From contig CAJXLX010000026.1 in the NCBI GenBank assembly GCA_913056335.1, positions 1 through 33,874 on the forward strand: a stretch of DNA of 33,874 nt. Reading direction: 5' to 3'. Positions 16,482 through 24,743 of this stretch are shown here, in pieces. Under the pieces are notes generated by a model. The model was not told where the DNA came from. It saw nothing but the letters and a program-made list of their open reading frames with translations, and did not search any database. Numbering within the stretch: position 1 is the first letter of the stretch; every line of letters begins with the position of its first letter. The DNA comes from an uncultured Rhodothermaceae bacterium (GTDB lineage Bacteria > Bacteroidota > Rhodothermia > Rhodothermales > Salinibacteraceae). Made by a program: the position numbers and the translations under genes.

Positions 16482-17456
16482 TTATGTGTAGCGCATCACC
16501 GTAACGCGAATCGTACGCTCACGCGGCGTACGGTGCAACACAATGGGGCTCTGGTACCGCCCCTGCACCAACCGCGAGGTGCCGTTATCAGCAGGAGGGC
16601 GCACCAGAAGACGGACGGTGCCCTGCAGCCGCAATGCGGGCTCTTCGGTCGCAGGGGCTCTGGTGCCGGGATTCTCTACCATTGCGGAGGCAGGGACGGA
16701 TACCTGTTCTGTAGATTGGAAGTAGCGCGGCGCGCGTAGCACCTGCGTCATGTCATAGCGCATAAGCTGCTTTTCGTATTCGTTTACCACCAACGCAGCA
16801 TCGTCCGGGTCGTCCGTTAGCGCCAGCTGTACGCACCCAAAATGCACGGCGTGCTCAGCCAGCACAGCATGGATGCGCGCGATAAGGCCCAGACGCGGGT
16901 CACGCAGACTGGTAGCGCCTACGGTACGCGATGGAGCGGGAACGGTGACGTCAAACTCCGCAACCGTGCGCGCTTCCGTAAAGCCCACCGCTGTTACGCG
17001 GCGTGTGCGATGGCGTCCGGTCTCCTTGTTTACGCCGTCCATGTCAACGAGTGCAAGAGGCTCGGTGGGTACCGTTTGCAGGCACGCCACCAGCCCGGCC
17101 CCAATGTACGCAAGGTGCGCATCGGCATTGCGCGGCTCGCAGCGGCGCTGCTCCGGACGCAACTCGGTGCGCAGATGCATCTGGTCGTGCTGGTAGTCGG
17201 CTCCGTATGGAAAGAACATGTGATAAGGCGCCAGAAACTGACGGATCGCTGCCTCGCTGGGCCCGATCTGGGCACGCACCTCCGCATCCAGAAACCCCGC
17301 GGTGGTGTGGTGGGCGCTGTACGCCACCTGCGGCTGCTGGAGCACGGCGGGGCAGGCTCGGCGTACCGCCGTGCGCACCGGCAGGACCGCGTGACGGCGC
17401 GGGGGACGTAGACAAATGGTAACGTGCGGCAGGGCAGCAGGCATGCGGTGCGGCAA
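16482..17456 (-). CDS. YjbQ/UPF0047-like domain fused to an unknown C-terminal region
   Basis: 324 residues. Residues about 20-160 match the YjbQ/UPF0047 fold: AHHTTAG (48-54, usually HTTA), YQHD (88-91), NADAHL (110-115), and DMDGVNKETGRHRTRRV corresponding to the family's C-terminal DGPRRRRV-like strand. The YjbQ family is normally about 130-140 residues and trimeric; its members are called secondary thiamine-phosphate synthases, but the physiological role is unsettled. Here about 160 further residues follow (TVAEFDVTVPAPSRT...DPDDAALVVNEYEKQLMRYDMTQVL...) that I do not recognise. The usual LGTWQ motif is not evident. It is downstream of xseA on the same strand with a 77-base gap, possibly co-transcribed. 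ATG 17444 is an alternative start. Confidence 0.75.
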   Translation of the reverse strand: MPHRMPAALPHVTICLRPPRRHAVLPVRTAVRRACPAVLQQPQVAYSAHHTTAGFLDAEVRAQIGPSEAAIRQFLAPYHMFFPYGADYQHDQMHLRTELRPEQRRCEPRNADAHLAYIGAGLVACLQTVPTEPLALVDMDGVNKETGRHRTRRVTAVGFTEARTVAEFDVTVPAPSRTVGATSLRDPRLGLIARIHAVLAEHAVHFGCVQLALTDDPDDAALVVNEYEKQLMRYDMTQVLRAPRYFQSTEQVSVPASAMVENPGTRAPATEEPALRLQGTVRLLVRPPADNGTSRLVQGRYQSPIVLHRTPRERTIRVTVMRYT

Positions 17457-17533
17457 GCGGATGACAGCGAAAACGCACCGTTGTGTATGCGCAGCCCGGG
17501 TATCCGTTCAAGGGCCGTTTGGGGATGCGAAGG

Positions 17534-18916
17534 CTACTCGCTATCGGCAGAGGCATCGCTCGGGGCGTGCACCGTGGCCTGCCGCGTGCCGTCTTGAAAG
17601 CGAAGCGCAACGGGCACGTTGGGGTCCAGGTCGGCAGCACGCGTCACGGGCTCGCCCTGCTGTGTAACCAGAGCAAAGCCGTGCTGCATGGGCCGCTGCG
17701 GATCGGCACTGCGCAGGCGCTGTTGGGCGGTTTGGACGCGTGTGCGCAACCGATCGACTCGCGCCCGCATAGCACGATTCAGTCGTTCAACGACATGGTC
17801 GAGGTGCTGCCGGTGCTGCTCCACCTGGTAGCGCGGCGAATGCAGCGCCCGCGTATTCTGCAGCCGCTCTACCGTCTGCCGGTAGCGTCGTATCCGCCGA
17901 GCGAGCGGTCCGCGCATCTGCTCGTGCAACGCGCGAACCTGCGTGCGCAGTGCCTGCTGGTCGGGCACCGCAATTTCCGCAGCCATCGATGGAGTGGCCG
18001 CCGTGCGATCGGCTACAAAATCAGTGATCGAGGTGTCCGTTTCGTGGCCCACCGCGCTGATCGTTGGCACAGTACACGCCGCCAGCGCCCGCGCTACCGC
18101 CTCCTCATTGAACGCCCACAGATCCTCGGCCGAGCCGCCGCCGCGCCCTACAATGAGCACATCCGGGCGCTGTGGATGATCGGCGTCCAGCCCGCTAAAC
18201 GCGTTGATGGCGTTGGTGAGCGCGGCGGGCGCGTCGATCCCTTGCACGGGCACCGGACACAGCACCACATCGGCCAGCGGGTAGCGGCGCGCCAGCACCG
18301 ATCGGATGTCTTCGATCGCAGCGCCCTCGCCCGAGGTAATCACGCCTACCCTCTGCGGAAACGGAGGTAGCGACTGCTTCCGTCCATCGTCGAACAGCCC
18401 CTCGGCCTTGAGCGTGCGCTTCAGGCGCTTGTACTCGGCTTGTTTGGCCCCGCGCCCCGCCCGCTCCAGCCGCGTCGCCATCAGCTGCAACTGTCCACGC
18501 TTCGGGTACACCGTGGCCGTACCCGTAAGACGCACCTGCTGCCCGTCTTTCGGGCTGAAGTAGATGTTCTTTGTCTGGTACCGCCACATCACGCACCGCA
18601 GCTGCGCCTCCTCATCCTTAATCGAGAAGTAGCAGTGACCCGACGCCGCGCGCTTAAAGTTTGAGAGCTCGCCCTCCACGGTTACCGTGCCCACCGTCGT
18701 TTCCACCACGCTCTGAAGGCGCTGCGCCAGTTCGGTGACCGTCTGTACCGAGGCCCGAGAGGGCGCGTGCCCATTCGGCGTATCACGGGATGCAGAGGCG
18801 CTGCCAGCGTCGTCGTTCGGGGCATCGTCGTTTGGCGTGTTGTTAGGAGCATCGTCAGATGCGTCAGACGACGCGGTGCGAAACAGGTCGAGCTCGGCCA
18901 TAACGGGTAGCGCCAA
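17534..18916 (-). CDS. xseA: Exodeoxyribonuclease VII large subunit
   Basis: 460 residues. The N-terminus (about 6-55) is an acidic, low-complexity extension with DAPN-type repeats. It is followed by the OB-fold nucleic-acid-binding domain (VTVEGELSNFKRAASGHCYFSIKD...MWRY) and the catalytic region with VGVITSGEGAAIEDI, RPDVLIVGRGGGSAEDLWAFNEEAVARAL and SAVGHETDTSITDFVADRTAATPSMAAE. It ends in a long coiled-coil region (about 330-410) that recruits small subunits, and a C-terminal HGFALVTQQG strand. It degrades single-stranded DNA from either end with XseB. No xseB gene is seen downstream before the YjbQ-like gene, so it must be elsewhere. ATG 18901 (MAELDLF) is an equally good start. Confidence 0.96.
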   Translation of the reverse strand: MALPVMAELDLFRTASSDASDDAPNNTPNDDAPNDDAGSASASRDTPNGHAPSRASVQTVTELAQRLQSVVETTVGTVTVEGELSNFKRAASGHCYFSIKDEEAQLRCVMWRYQTKNIYFSPKDGQQVRLTGTATVYPKRGQLQLMATRLERAGRGAKQAEYKRLKRTLKAEGLFDDGRKQSLPPFPQRVGVITSGEGAAIEDIRSVLARRYPLADVVLCPVPVQGIDAPAALTNAINAFSGLDADHPQRPDVLIVGRGGGSAEDLWAFNEEAVARALAACTVPTISAVGHETDTSITDFVADRTAATPSMAAEIAVPDQQALRTQVRALHEQMRGPLARRIRRYRQTVERLQNTRALHSPRYQVEQHRQHLDHVVERLNRAMRARVDRLRTRVQTAQQRLRSADPQRPMQHGFALVTQQGEPVTRAADLDPNVPVALRFQDGTRQATVHAPSDASADSE

Positions 18917-19050
18917 AGCGGCGAGGGAACGGTGGGCACAATGCGGGACAGCGTATCGTAAAGCATCGCGTGTGCAGCGGTGTTTCCGTTACGCACACTC
19001 TGCCGTTGGGCAGGGCTTCTTGTTTTCGCATCAACTGTTTGCTGTGTGAT

Positions 19051-19554
19051 ATGGACACTCCCATTCGCATCCAATTCGTCTGCCTGGGTAATATCTGCCG
19101 CAGCCCGCTTGCCGAGGGGCTGTTTCGCGAGAAGGTAGAGGCTCATGGGCTGGGCAACGCATTCGAGATCGACTCCTCGGGCACGGGCGACTGGCATGTG
19201 GGCAGCAAGGCCGATGGCCGCATGCGCAAAACGGCTCGTAAGCACGGCCTCTCCATCGAAGACCACCGCGCCTCGCAGTTTCAGCCTGCCGATCTGGAGG
19301 CGTACGATCACATCTTCGTGATGGACAAGAGCAACCTCAACGATGTCCTCTACCTCGACGAAAACGACGCCTACAGCGGCAAGGTGCGCCTCTTTCGCGA
19401 GCTCGACCCCGAACCCGGCAACTACCAAGTGCCCGATCCCTACCAGGGCGGCAAAGAAGGATTTGAGCACGTCTACCAGATTGTGAACCGCACCGCCGAG
19501 GTGCTGCTCAATCGCCTTATCGACGAATACGACCTTACGCCCCAAGCCGCATGA
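19051..19554 (+). CDS. Low-molecular-weight protein-tyrosine-phosphatase family, probable sugar-amine-phosphate phosphatase
   Basis: 167 residues. The P-loop VCLGNICRSPLAEG lies at the N-terminus (nucleophile Cys11, Arg17). GTGDWHVG (45-52) carries the substrate-pocket Trp48, and PDPY (128-131) supplies the general acid Asp129. All catalytic residues are present. The frame extends 27 codons upstream, but those residues are not family-like and Met at 19051 places the P-loop normally. The next gene starts inside its stop codon (ATGA), so the two are coupled. Its partner is a fructosamine-kinase-family protein. From memory, LMW-PTPs encoded beside such kinases can dephosphorylate ribulosamine-5-phosphates, so a deglycation role competes with classical tyrosine phosphatase activity. 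Confidence 0.92.
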   Translation: MDTPIRIQFVCLGNICRSPLAEGLFREKVEAHGLGNAFEIDSSGTGDWHVGSKADGRMRKTARKHGLSIEDHRASQFQPADLEAYDHIFVMDKSNLNDVLYLDENDAYSGKVRLFRELDPEPGNYQVPDPYQGGKEGFEHVYQIVNRTAEVLLNRLIDEYDLTPQAA

Positions 19555-20471
19555 GCAGCGCAGAACCGTCGCCGTCTAACAGCGCTCCTTTTGCCGATGA
19601 ACCGGCGCTGCGCCAGGCGCTCGCTGACGCCCTTGGCACTGAACTACGCACGGCCACCCCAGTGTCGGGCGGATGCATTGCCCATGCCTCCCAACTGGAT
19701 ACAGCCGCCGGGCTGTTTTTCCTGAAGTGGGGGCGCGGCACTGTGGCGCGCACCTTTGCGGGCGAGGCCGCTGGCCTCCATGCGCTGGCCACCCCCGACA
19801 CCCCGTTTCGGATTCCCGAGGTCGTGGCGACCCAGCCAGAAACCGATGAGCGCCCTGGCTTCCTGCTCATGGAGTGGATCGAGACCGAGCCGCCCCCGCC
19901 CACCTTCGATGCCGATTTAGGGACAGCCCTTGCAGTGCTGCACCGCCACACCGGTTCGCAATACGGCTTTCGGGTGGACAACCACATTGGGCGGCTGCCG
20001 CAACCTAATACATGCGCCAACAACTGGGCTGCGTTTTTCCGCACACAGCGCCTGCAGCCGCAAGTAAAACAAGCGCGCGCCCGAAACCGCTGGTCTGCCG
20101 ATTGGGATACGCTATTCGACCGTGTTATGGAACGGCTCTCTATGCTTCTCCCCCAGGCCCCTCCTGTTTCGCTTGTGCATGGCGATTTGTGGCGCGGCAA
20201 CGTCATGGCTGCAGCCTCGGGCAGCCCCGCCCTCATCGACCCGGCTGTGTACTACGGACACCGCGAGGTAGATCTGGCCATGACCACGCTCTTCGGCGGC
20301 TTTGACGATGCGTTTCGAGATGCCTACCACGCGACGTGGCCCCTGGAGCCGGGTGCTGCGCTTCGCGCTACAGTGTACAATCTGTACCACCTTATCAACC
20401 ATCTGAACCACTTTGGCAGCCCCTATGCCCAGCAGGTACGGCATGCGCTCAACCGCATTGCGCATGCCTAA
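19551..20471 (+). CDS. Fructosamine/ribulosamine kinase family protein
   Basis: 306 residues, close to the family length of about 290. Protein-kinase-like fold: FLKW (57-60, ATP-anchoring Lys59), FLLMEWIE hinge (104-111), the family block GSQYGFRVDNHIGRLPQPN (135-153), the catalytic loop HGDLWRGNVM (210-219), and the metal-binding IDPAVYYGHREVDLAM (229-244). The family phosphorylates sugar adducts on protein lysines (fructosamines, ribulosamines), which makes them unstable and restores the amine. It overlaps the upstream phosphatase gene by four bases (ATGA). The first 15 residues are Ser/Pro-rich and probably disordered. Substrate preference cannot be read from sequence; bacterial members usually favour ribulosamines. 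Confidence 0.93.
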   Translation: MSSAEPSPSNSAPFADEPALRQALADALGTELRTATPVSGGCIAHASQLDTAAGLFFLKWGRGTVARTFAGEAAGLHALATPDTPFRIPEVVATQPETDERPGFLLMEWIETEPPPPTFDADLGTALAVLHRHTGSQYGFRVDNHIGRLPQPNTCANNWAAFFRTQRLQPQVKQARARNRWSADWDTLFDRVMERLSMLLPQAPPVSLVHGDLWRGNVMAAASGSPALIDPAVYYGHREVDLAMTTLFGGFDDAFRDAYHATWPLEPGAALRATVYNLYHLINHLNHFGSPYAQQVRHALNRIAHA

Positions 20472-20847
20472 CTAACGCAGTGTGCAGGTTTTTCCTATTG
20501 TCTTTTCGGGGCAGGCATCTCCCTTTGTCGCGACGCGACATGTACCCCGCTTCGCGACGAGGGAAACACCCGAAGAGCATGAGGGAATGGGGGATGTTAG
20601 GATTGCGTATGCTGCTACAGGACGACCAACAAAATAGGAAGGAAACCTGCACATGCCGTTAACTATGCTCGTCTGCTCCTGTAGCCTCATCGCGAGGCAT
20701 CGCCTCCGCATCATACAACAAAAGCGCCCCAGGCCTTTTACAGTCCCAGGGCGCATCCGTGATGTGCAAGATGCCTATCTGTCGGTTACAGATCTGGTAG
20801 GAAGCAAACGTGGCGCGCTCCCGTCAAGCACCTAAACAGCGTCAAGG
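20472..20847. other. Convergent intergenic region with inverted repeats
   Basis: No gene seen. It carries a hairpin GTCGCGA/TCGCGAC (20527-20533, 20552-20558) bounded by CCC/GGG, a 9-bp inverted repeat GCTACAGGA/TCCTGTAGC (20614-20622, 20677-20685), and the terminator of the lipoprotein gene. Confidence 0.55.
20716..20754 (-). terminator. Terminator of the helical lipoprotein gene
   Basis: On the minus strand GCGCCC (20754-20749) pairs with GGGCGC (20729-20724), with extra inner pairs. It is followed directly by TTTTGTTGTATG. Confidence 0.6.
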
Positions 20848-21618
20848 TTACTCATTAGACGCTGTCGTGTCGTTCGATGCGGAAGCCTCCGACGAGGACT
20901 CGTCGAGCGATCCAACCAAGGCTTCGCCTTCCGACGTAATGGCTTCCAGCGACGCCAGCGCAGATTGCATCTCTTCGCCCAGCGCACGCAGGCGCTCTAC
21001 ATGAGTATCAAACCCAGAACGCAGCGAGGCATTTAGCATCGTCACGTACAGATCGTCGCCGTTGTTCAGATTAGCCCGCAGGGTGCGCAGCGCCTGTGTG
21101 GCATCGCCTGCTGTGTTGCGCCACGACGCATGAATCTCATCGTTGCGTTCTTGCTCCTCAGCACGGAGGTTGGCGTTGGAGATATTCGCGGTTTGCGCAT
21201 CGAGGTGGTGGAAGTAGCCCACGGTACGGGCTGCAACCTCAGCGTATTGCGTAGCCAGCAGGTCGACCTCTTCACGCACAACATCCCAGTCTTCGCGCCA
21301 GGCACGTGTCGCCTCGCGCACGGCTCCGGTTGAAGGCGCATTTTCAAGTGCGTTCAATGCCTGACTCATAGCCTCTTCTACCTGGCTGGTTGTCTGGGCA
21401 CGTTGATCTTCGTAGCTATTCAGGTCACTCGCAAGAGCCTCTGCTGTAGCAAGGGCATCGTCGAGCGTTGCTGCTTCCGTTGCCATAACAACAGGCGGCT
21501 CAGGGTCCTCGGCTTGCGCTTCAGAAGGTGCCGAGGGCGACTCGACAGCACCTGCACTGGCGCATCCGGTAAACAGCAAAGCAGCAGCAACAGCAAATAA
21601 GGATAATCGACTTGTCAT
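20848..21618 (-). CDS. Helical lipoprotein of unknown function
   Basis: 256 residues. A lipoprotein signal (RLSLFAVAAALLFTGC) ends in Cys19, followed by an Ala/Ser/Pro/Glu linker to about 50. The rest is almost entirely helical and probably a coiled-coil bundle (LDDALATAEALASDL, REEVDLLATQYAEVAARTV, LRAEEQERNDEIHASW, FDTHVERLRALGEEMQSALASLEA), then a Ser/Glu/Asn-rich tail. The pattern vaguely resembles the DUF2959 lipoproteins, but I cannot confirm that. It is likely anchored in the outer or inner membrane facing the periplasm. It lies 220 bases downstream of the histidine kinase on the same strand and has its own terminator. Confidence 0.8.
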   Translation of the reverse strand: MTSRLSLFAVAAALLFTGCASAGAVESPSAPSEAQAEDPEPPVVMATEAATLDDALATAEALASDLNSYEDQRAQTTSQVEEAMSQALNALENAPSTGAVREATRAWREDWDVVREEVDLLATQYAEVAARTVGYFHHLDAQTANISNANLRAEEQERNDEIHASWRNTAGDATQALRTLRANLNNGDDLYVTMLNASLRSGFDTHVERLRALGEEMQSALASLEAITSEGEALVGSLDESSSEASASNDTTASNE

Positions 21619-21838
21619 GCAATTGGGGGACTGGTTGACAAATAAGGAGAGCGTGTGTTAGAGAGCGCACCGCCTCGCGGAGCATGTGGGGTGCTCCAAT
21701 CACTGCGGCGTGTGCATGCTTTTGTATGCGACAACAAGCACGCCACAACATGCCAAGACATGCACAACCAGCTGCACTTCACAGAATTGATGCGAACTCG
21801 ACGCAAGATAGGGCTACCGCTGCCAATTAGAGCAGGCG

Positions 21839-23692
21839 TTAGACCCGCAGTGCAGCGAGTCGATCTGGCATATCAACCTGCAGGGTTGTGGCGTCTGGCG
21901 ATTCCGACGCGTCTGGCTTGCGTGGAATGGTAAAATAGAATATCGTCCCCTTATCAAGTGTACTTTCTACCCATACCGCGCCATGATGACGATGGACCAT
22001 CTCTTCGCACAGTTGCAGCCCGAGCCCGGTGCCCAGTTCGCCATCGGTGCCGGGGACCGAGCGCATTCCGGTTGAAGAAGAAAACAGCTTCTGTTGGGCT
22101 TCTTTGCTAAGCCCAACGCCTGTGTCGGATACGGCGACAAGCACCCAGTTTTTGCTAACCGGCTCCCCTGAAACGGCAACCCGGCCTCCAGAGCCGGTGA
22201 ACTTGATCGCATTCGACAGGAAGTTACGCAGCGCAATGGTTATCATGCGCGGGTCAACATACACCTGTAGGGTCGTGGGCACCTCGTTTGCCAATTCGAT
22301 GCTCTTGTGTTGGGCCGCGCCCCCCAGCAATGTAAAGCATTCCTCAACCATCATGTGCAGCCCAACGCGATGCGGGTCAACATCCATTTTGTTAGTATCG
22401 AGGCGACTCCACATCAACAGGTTCTCGACCATGTCGAGCGCCTGCTGAGACGACTGCTGGATGAGGCGCAACATGCGTGTTTCACGCTCAGACCGGCCGT
22501 CGCGCTCGGTAAGCACCTCGGCCAGCCCACGGATACCGACCAGTGGATTCTTAAGATCGTGCGAGAGAATCGACATCATGCGGTTGGTGGCCGCGAGCGT
22601 ATTTCGAAGCCGCTCTTGAGACGCTTGAAGCTCGTGATTAAGCGCCGCGATCTGGTCGGCTGTCGTAGCAAGCAGGTCGGTGTTCTGCTCCAGCACATGA
22701 GCCGACGAGGCCGACGGACGGTGTGTACGCGGCACCGGCGGTACCGCCTCTGGAGGCAGATACCCCCGCAAGCGCTTTCCGGCTTCGGCAAGCACCGACT
22801 GGGCGCGGTTGCGCTCTGAGATGAGCATGCCAACCAGCAGCCCGGCAGCAGCCAACACGATTAGAAACAGCTGCTCGCCCACCGCACTGGTTGGGTATCC
22901 CCCTGTAGCTTGTAGCAGCGAGATCCCCAGCGTGATCACAAATACTGCTGCCGACGTAGCGGGAAGCCCATGCCGCAGTGCAATCCACAGCACCGGAAGG
23001 AAGCAGATGTAGTACTGTGGAGGATGCAAGGACGGGACAAAGAACGCTCCATACAGCGCAAGGAGTACAATGCCCCACTCCAGTCCATATATCAGACGAT
23101 CTACGGATGTAGAAGGCACCCATTCGATCCAGTCAATGCCCCGTTTTTCGTATGCTGGGTGCATCGACCAGCCTAATAGCGCCCCCAGCGGAGCCACCGT
23201 CAAGATGCCTGCACTGTCTGCCAGTGCCCATCGCGCAGCAAGCGTCCCCCACATTTCCCACTCGAACCCGGGTATCCCCATTGCACTGAAGGCGCTGATA
23301 CTAAAGGCAGCCAACAGCACCGGGAATACCAGCGCCCCGATCAAGAATGTGTGGGCTGTTTGCAACGACGCCAGTGGAGGGACAAAGTAGCGCTGCATGC
23401 TTCGTGCGGCTGCCACGTACGCCCCTCCGTAGGCAGCCGCCATCCCCACAATGCCCCCAATGGGTAGTGCTGCCGACATGAACGCAAGTTCGAAGCCGGT
23501 GGCTATAGCAATGGCTCCCCCTGCGACCCATGCCGGGACAAGCAAGGCCAGCGCCAGGTGGAGCCCTGAAGCGGCACGCCATGTCGGAATCGCCGATACT
23601 GCATTCGGCACATACCCTCCGTGCTCAACGAGCACAAATAGTACTACGTAGGCAGTCACATAGCTAACGGTGTAAAGAGCATTGCGCCGCAT
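21839..23692 (-). CDS. MASE1-type sensor histidine kinase
   Basis: About 617 residues from the chosen ATG; the frame opens at 23740. The N-terminal ~310 residues form roughly eight membrane spans with a MASE1-like pattern (SGLHLALALLVPAWVAGGAIA, WEMWGTLAARWALADSAGILTVAPL, QYYICFLPVLWIALRHG). A linker and coiled coil follow, then a HisKA dimerisation domain with ILSHDLKNPL (phospho-acceptor His at bases 22559-22561, residue 378). The HATPase domain has NFLSNAIKF (N box), DTGVGLS (G1) and GTGLGLQLCEEMV (G2). All kinase motifs are intact. No receiver domain or response-regulator gene is adjacent, so its partner is encoded elsewhere. I chose 23692 (MRRNALYTV) so that the protein begins just before the first membrane span; the extra 16 residues of the longer frame look non-coding. 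Confidence 0.9.
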   Translation of the reverse strand: MRRNALYTVSYVTAYVVLFVLVEHGGYVPNAVSAIPTWRAASGLHLALALLVPAWVAGGAIAIATGFELAFMSAALPIGGIVGMAAAYGGAYVAAARSMQRYFVPPLASLQTAHTFLIGALVFPVLLAAFSISAFSAMGIPGFEWEMWGTLAARWALADSAGILTVAPLGALLGWSMHPAYEKRGIDWIEWVPSTSVDRLIYGLEWGIVLLALYGAFFVPSLHPPQYYICFLPVLWIALRHGLPATSAAVFVITLGISLLQATGGYPTSAVGEQLFLIVLAAAGLLVGMLISERNRAQSVLAEAGKRLRGYLPPEAVPPVPRTHRPSASSAHVLEQNTDLLATTADQIAALNHELQASQERLRNTLAATNRMMSILSHDLKNPLVGIRGLAEVLTERDGRSERETRMLRLIQQSSQQALDMVENLLMWSRLDTNKMDVDPHRVGLHMMVEECFTLLGGAAQHKSIELANEVPTTLQVYVDPRMITIALRNFLSNAIKFTGSGGRVAVSGEPVSKNWVLVAVSDTGVGLSKEAQQKLFSSSTGMRSVPGTDGELGTGLGLQLCEEMVHRHHGAVWVESTLDKGTIFYFTIPRKPDASESPDATTLQVDMPDRLAALRV

Positions 23693-23925
23693 CAGCAAAA
23701 AATGTTGGCAACGTGGTGGGAAGGGTCTGAGGGCTCTCACGCCTAATTAATTAAGACACAGAGGCATCCTGGCAGCGAGCCAGCATCTCTTTCCTTGGCA
23801 GTAACCCTTTTCTTCCCGTCAGTGGGTAGTTTAGCTGTTAGGTAGTTCCACGGTATTGTACCTAAGGCAAAAAGTAAACCACGTTTGAGACGCGTCATGC
23901 TAAATTGCGATACACACGCAATGAC

Positions 23926-24234
23926 CTACAATGGAATAATCCCCTCGATGGAGGACGCCTCCTTATATACATCTACAACAGCCTCGCTGGACGTCATCTG
24001 GACGCGGGCCGTCACGCTTTTATATGTGCCCTTGCTTGATTCGCGAACCCGCACCGGATGACCGCCGAACACAGCTTTCACTTCGTCGATTTGCTCGGCT
24101 GGCACGATAAACTTGAACGTGTAGCGCGTAGGCCACTCATTCTGTTCATCAAGCAGCGTTTTAAATCGCCCCCATGATCCATCGCCGTCGGGGAGGTCTG
24201 AGAGGGCTCCGTTTCCCATCGATAGTAGGCTCAT
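23926..24234 (-). CDS. DUF493 (YbeD-like) family protein
   Basis: 102 residues, the typical length. The family pattern is clear: WPTRYTFKFIVPAEQIDEVKAVF (strand and helix of the ferredoxin-like fold), SSKGTYKSVTARVQMTSSEAVVDVYKEASSIEGII. The conserved S-x-G-x-Y-x-S-V-T segment is at about 67-75. The function of DUF493/YbeD is not established; an ACT-like regulatory fold is known. It is 185-233 bases upstream of the histidine kinase on the same strand. ATG 24219 is an alternative start. Confidence 0.88.
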   Translation of the reverse strand: MSLLSMGNGALSDLPDGDGSWGRFKTLLDEQNEWPTRYTFKFIVPAEQIDEVKAVFGGHPVRVRESSKGTYKSVTARVQMTSSEAVVDVYKEASSIEGIIPL

Positions 24235-24743
24235 AAACAGATCGTTGTGATTATTCGAGAAGGTACGCTTATACGCTTACTGGTATTGGGGGATGCTTCG
24301 TGTAGGCCGTAGCCAATGGCAAAAGCATACAGGCGTCTGCTCCGCTGGATGCCGATCGCTCCACACGTACTGCACTTGTCTTCGCACTATTGAGGTTTAC
24401 ACGGCGAATCAGACATCGATTCAGAACAAGATCTACGCCATCTGCCCCGGTTTGCTGTAGCTGATTGGTAGAGACAAACGTTAGCTTGTCGGTAACGACG
24501 GTTCCACATATCTGTTTGTGGAAAATCTTATATTTTGAGAAGCTATTCGGCAAGCAGCCCACGGCTTCGTGGATCTCGCCCCAACATGTATCTTGTCAAG
24601 CTTCATGCCTTACCGTTCAACGTTGCCGTTGCTACAGGCTGTAACAATCTCCGACAGCGTTTCGTAATGACGATGGTGTACGCTTCAAGGCGTCACTTTC
24701 CTCATTGCCGCTGCTGATTCTCCCACGAGGCCCCCTTTCTTTC
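24235..24743. other. Intergenic region upstream of the M16 operon
   Basis: About 500 bases between divergent genes with no gene I can name. A 97-codon minus-strand frame (24269-24562) has tolerable codon composition but no recognisable domain, signal or start context, and I do not call it. Confidence 0.5.

Noticed and set aside
24269-24562. A 97-codon minus-strand frame upstream of the M16 genes
   Set aside because: Codon composition is not absurd, but there is no recognisable family or start context; left uncalled without comparative data.
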